Source: an uncultured Crocinitomix sp. (GTDB lineage: Bacteria > Bacteroidota > Bacteroidia > Flavobacteriales_D > Crocinitomicaceae). Taken from it: 64,000 nt of DNA. Both the position numbers and the translations under genes were made by a program. Shown piece after piece: positions 63,899-64,000 of this stretch (position 1 is its first letter; each line of letters starts with the position of its first letter). The notes below the pieces were generated by a model, which saw nothing but the letters and a program-made list of their open reading frames with translations, was not told where the DNA came from and ran no database searches. Location of the stretch: positions 267,711-331,710 of the forward strand of contig CAKZON010000070.1 in NCBI GenBank assembly GCA_937136425.1, written 5' to 3'.

Positions 63899-64000
63899 GA
63901 TATAAATGGTCAAAGTTTTAGTACAAAACTACCAGGTAAATACAATGTCTTGAATGCTGTGGCATCTATCATAAGTTGTAAAGAGCTTGGCCTTGATACT
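63899..64000 (+). pseudogene. 5'-truncated Mur-ligase-like fragment running off the right edge
   Basis: The plus frame from 63899 reads DINGQSFSTKLPGKYNVLNA then VASIISCKELGLDT, closely like the LPGxxNVxNALAAIAxxxELG hinge between the central and C-terminal domains of Mur ligases (MurC/MurE type). No ATP-binding N-terminal part or start codon is present; the sequence upstream is the start of the DUF4345 gene on the other strand. So it is either a remnant of a broken gene or the end of a coincidence; only 34 codons are visible. Confidence 0.4.

Overview
The window is AT-rich DNA from a member of the Bacteroidetes, most likely a marine flavobacterium-like organism. Supporting signs are Bacteroidetes promoters (TTTG, then 19 nt, then TAnnTTTG) before tRNA genes, few Shine-Dalgarno sites, many SpII lipoproteins, secreted proteins with type IX secretion (T9SS) C-terminal sorting domains, and SusC/TonB-receptor-like barrels. 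The genus cannot be fixed from the sequence alone.

Positions 1-30 kb are core chromosome: a CNNM/CBS membrane protein (cut by the left edge), purD, an operon of peptide-binding lipoprotein / hemW / GAF-type methionine sulfoxide reductase / Ig-like lipoprotein / FkbM-like protein, methylmalonyl-CoA epimerase, an orphan sensor kinase, an AsmA-like protein, superoxide dismutase, leuS, a secreted cytochrome/copper-oxygenase-like protein, dxr, tRNA-Leu(UAG), tig, and the clpP-clpX-2OG-oxygenase cluster. A small REP-like palindromic repeat cluster lies at 10.8-11.0 kb.

Positions 30.4-39 kb look like an integrated island at tRNA-Ser(GGA). A large serine recombinase reads antisense through the whole tRNA and is translationally coupled to a 49-residue ORF missing from simple ORF lists. 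The island carries a MerR-like regulator, a zinc-finger-like protein, a six-copy array of GTTRC with exact 10-bp period, a structured 75-nt inverted-repeat element, a subtilase + AAA+ ATPase pair resembling the IetAS anti-phage system but arranged tail-to-tail, and a nucleotidyltransferase-HEPN fusion. This is the most likely home of an undescribed defence arrangement.

Positions 39.4-57.1 kb are a secretion and outer-membrane block: two TonB-receptor-like barrels, two giant paralogous T9SS type-B proteins (SBBP and PKD repeats), and three T9SS type-A proteins (LRR, beta-propeller-like, and ELWxTDGTxxGT repeats). Both giant genes are preceded by decayed copies of the 3' end of the SDR gene at 57.2 kb, together with its downstream leader and signal-peptide start. 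This is the trace of a segmental duplication that placed different genes behind the same 5' region.

Positions 57.1-61 kb form a tightly overlapped operon (VOC protein, alpha/beta hydrolase, S41 protease, SDR, TonB-receptor-like barrel) joined by ATGA overlaps. The S41 protease is broken by one extra base just before its catalytic serine. Positions 61-64 kb hold small membrane and PH-like proteins and, at the right edge, what looks like a 5'-truncated Mur-ligase fragment.
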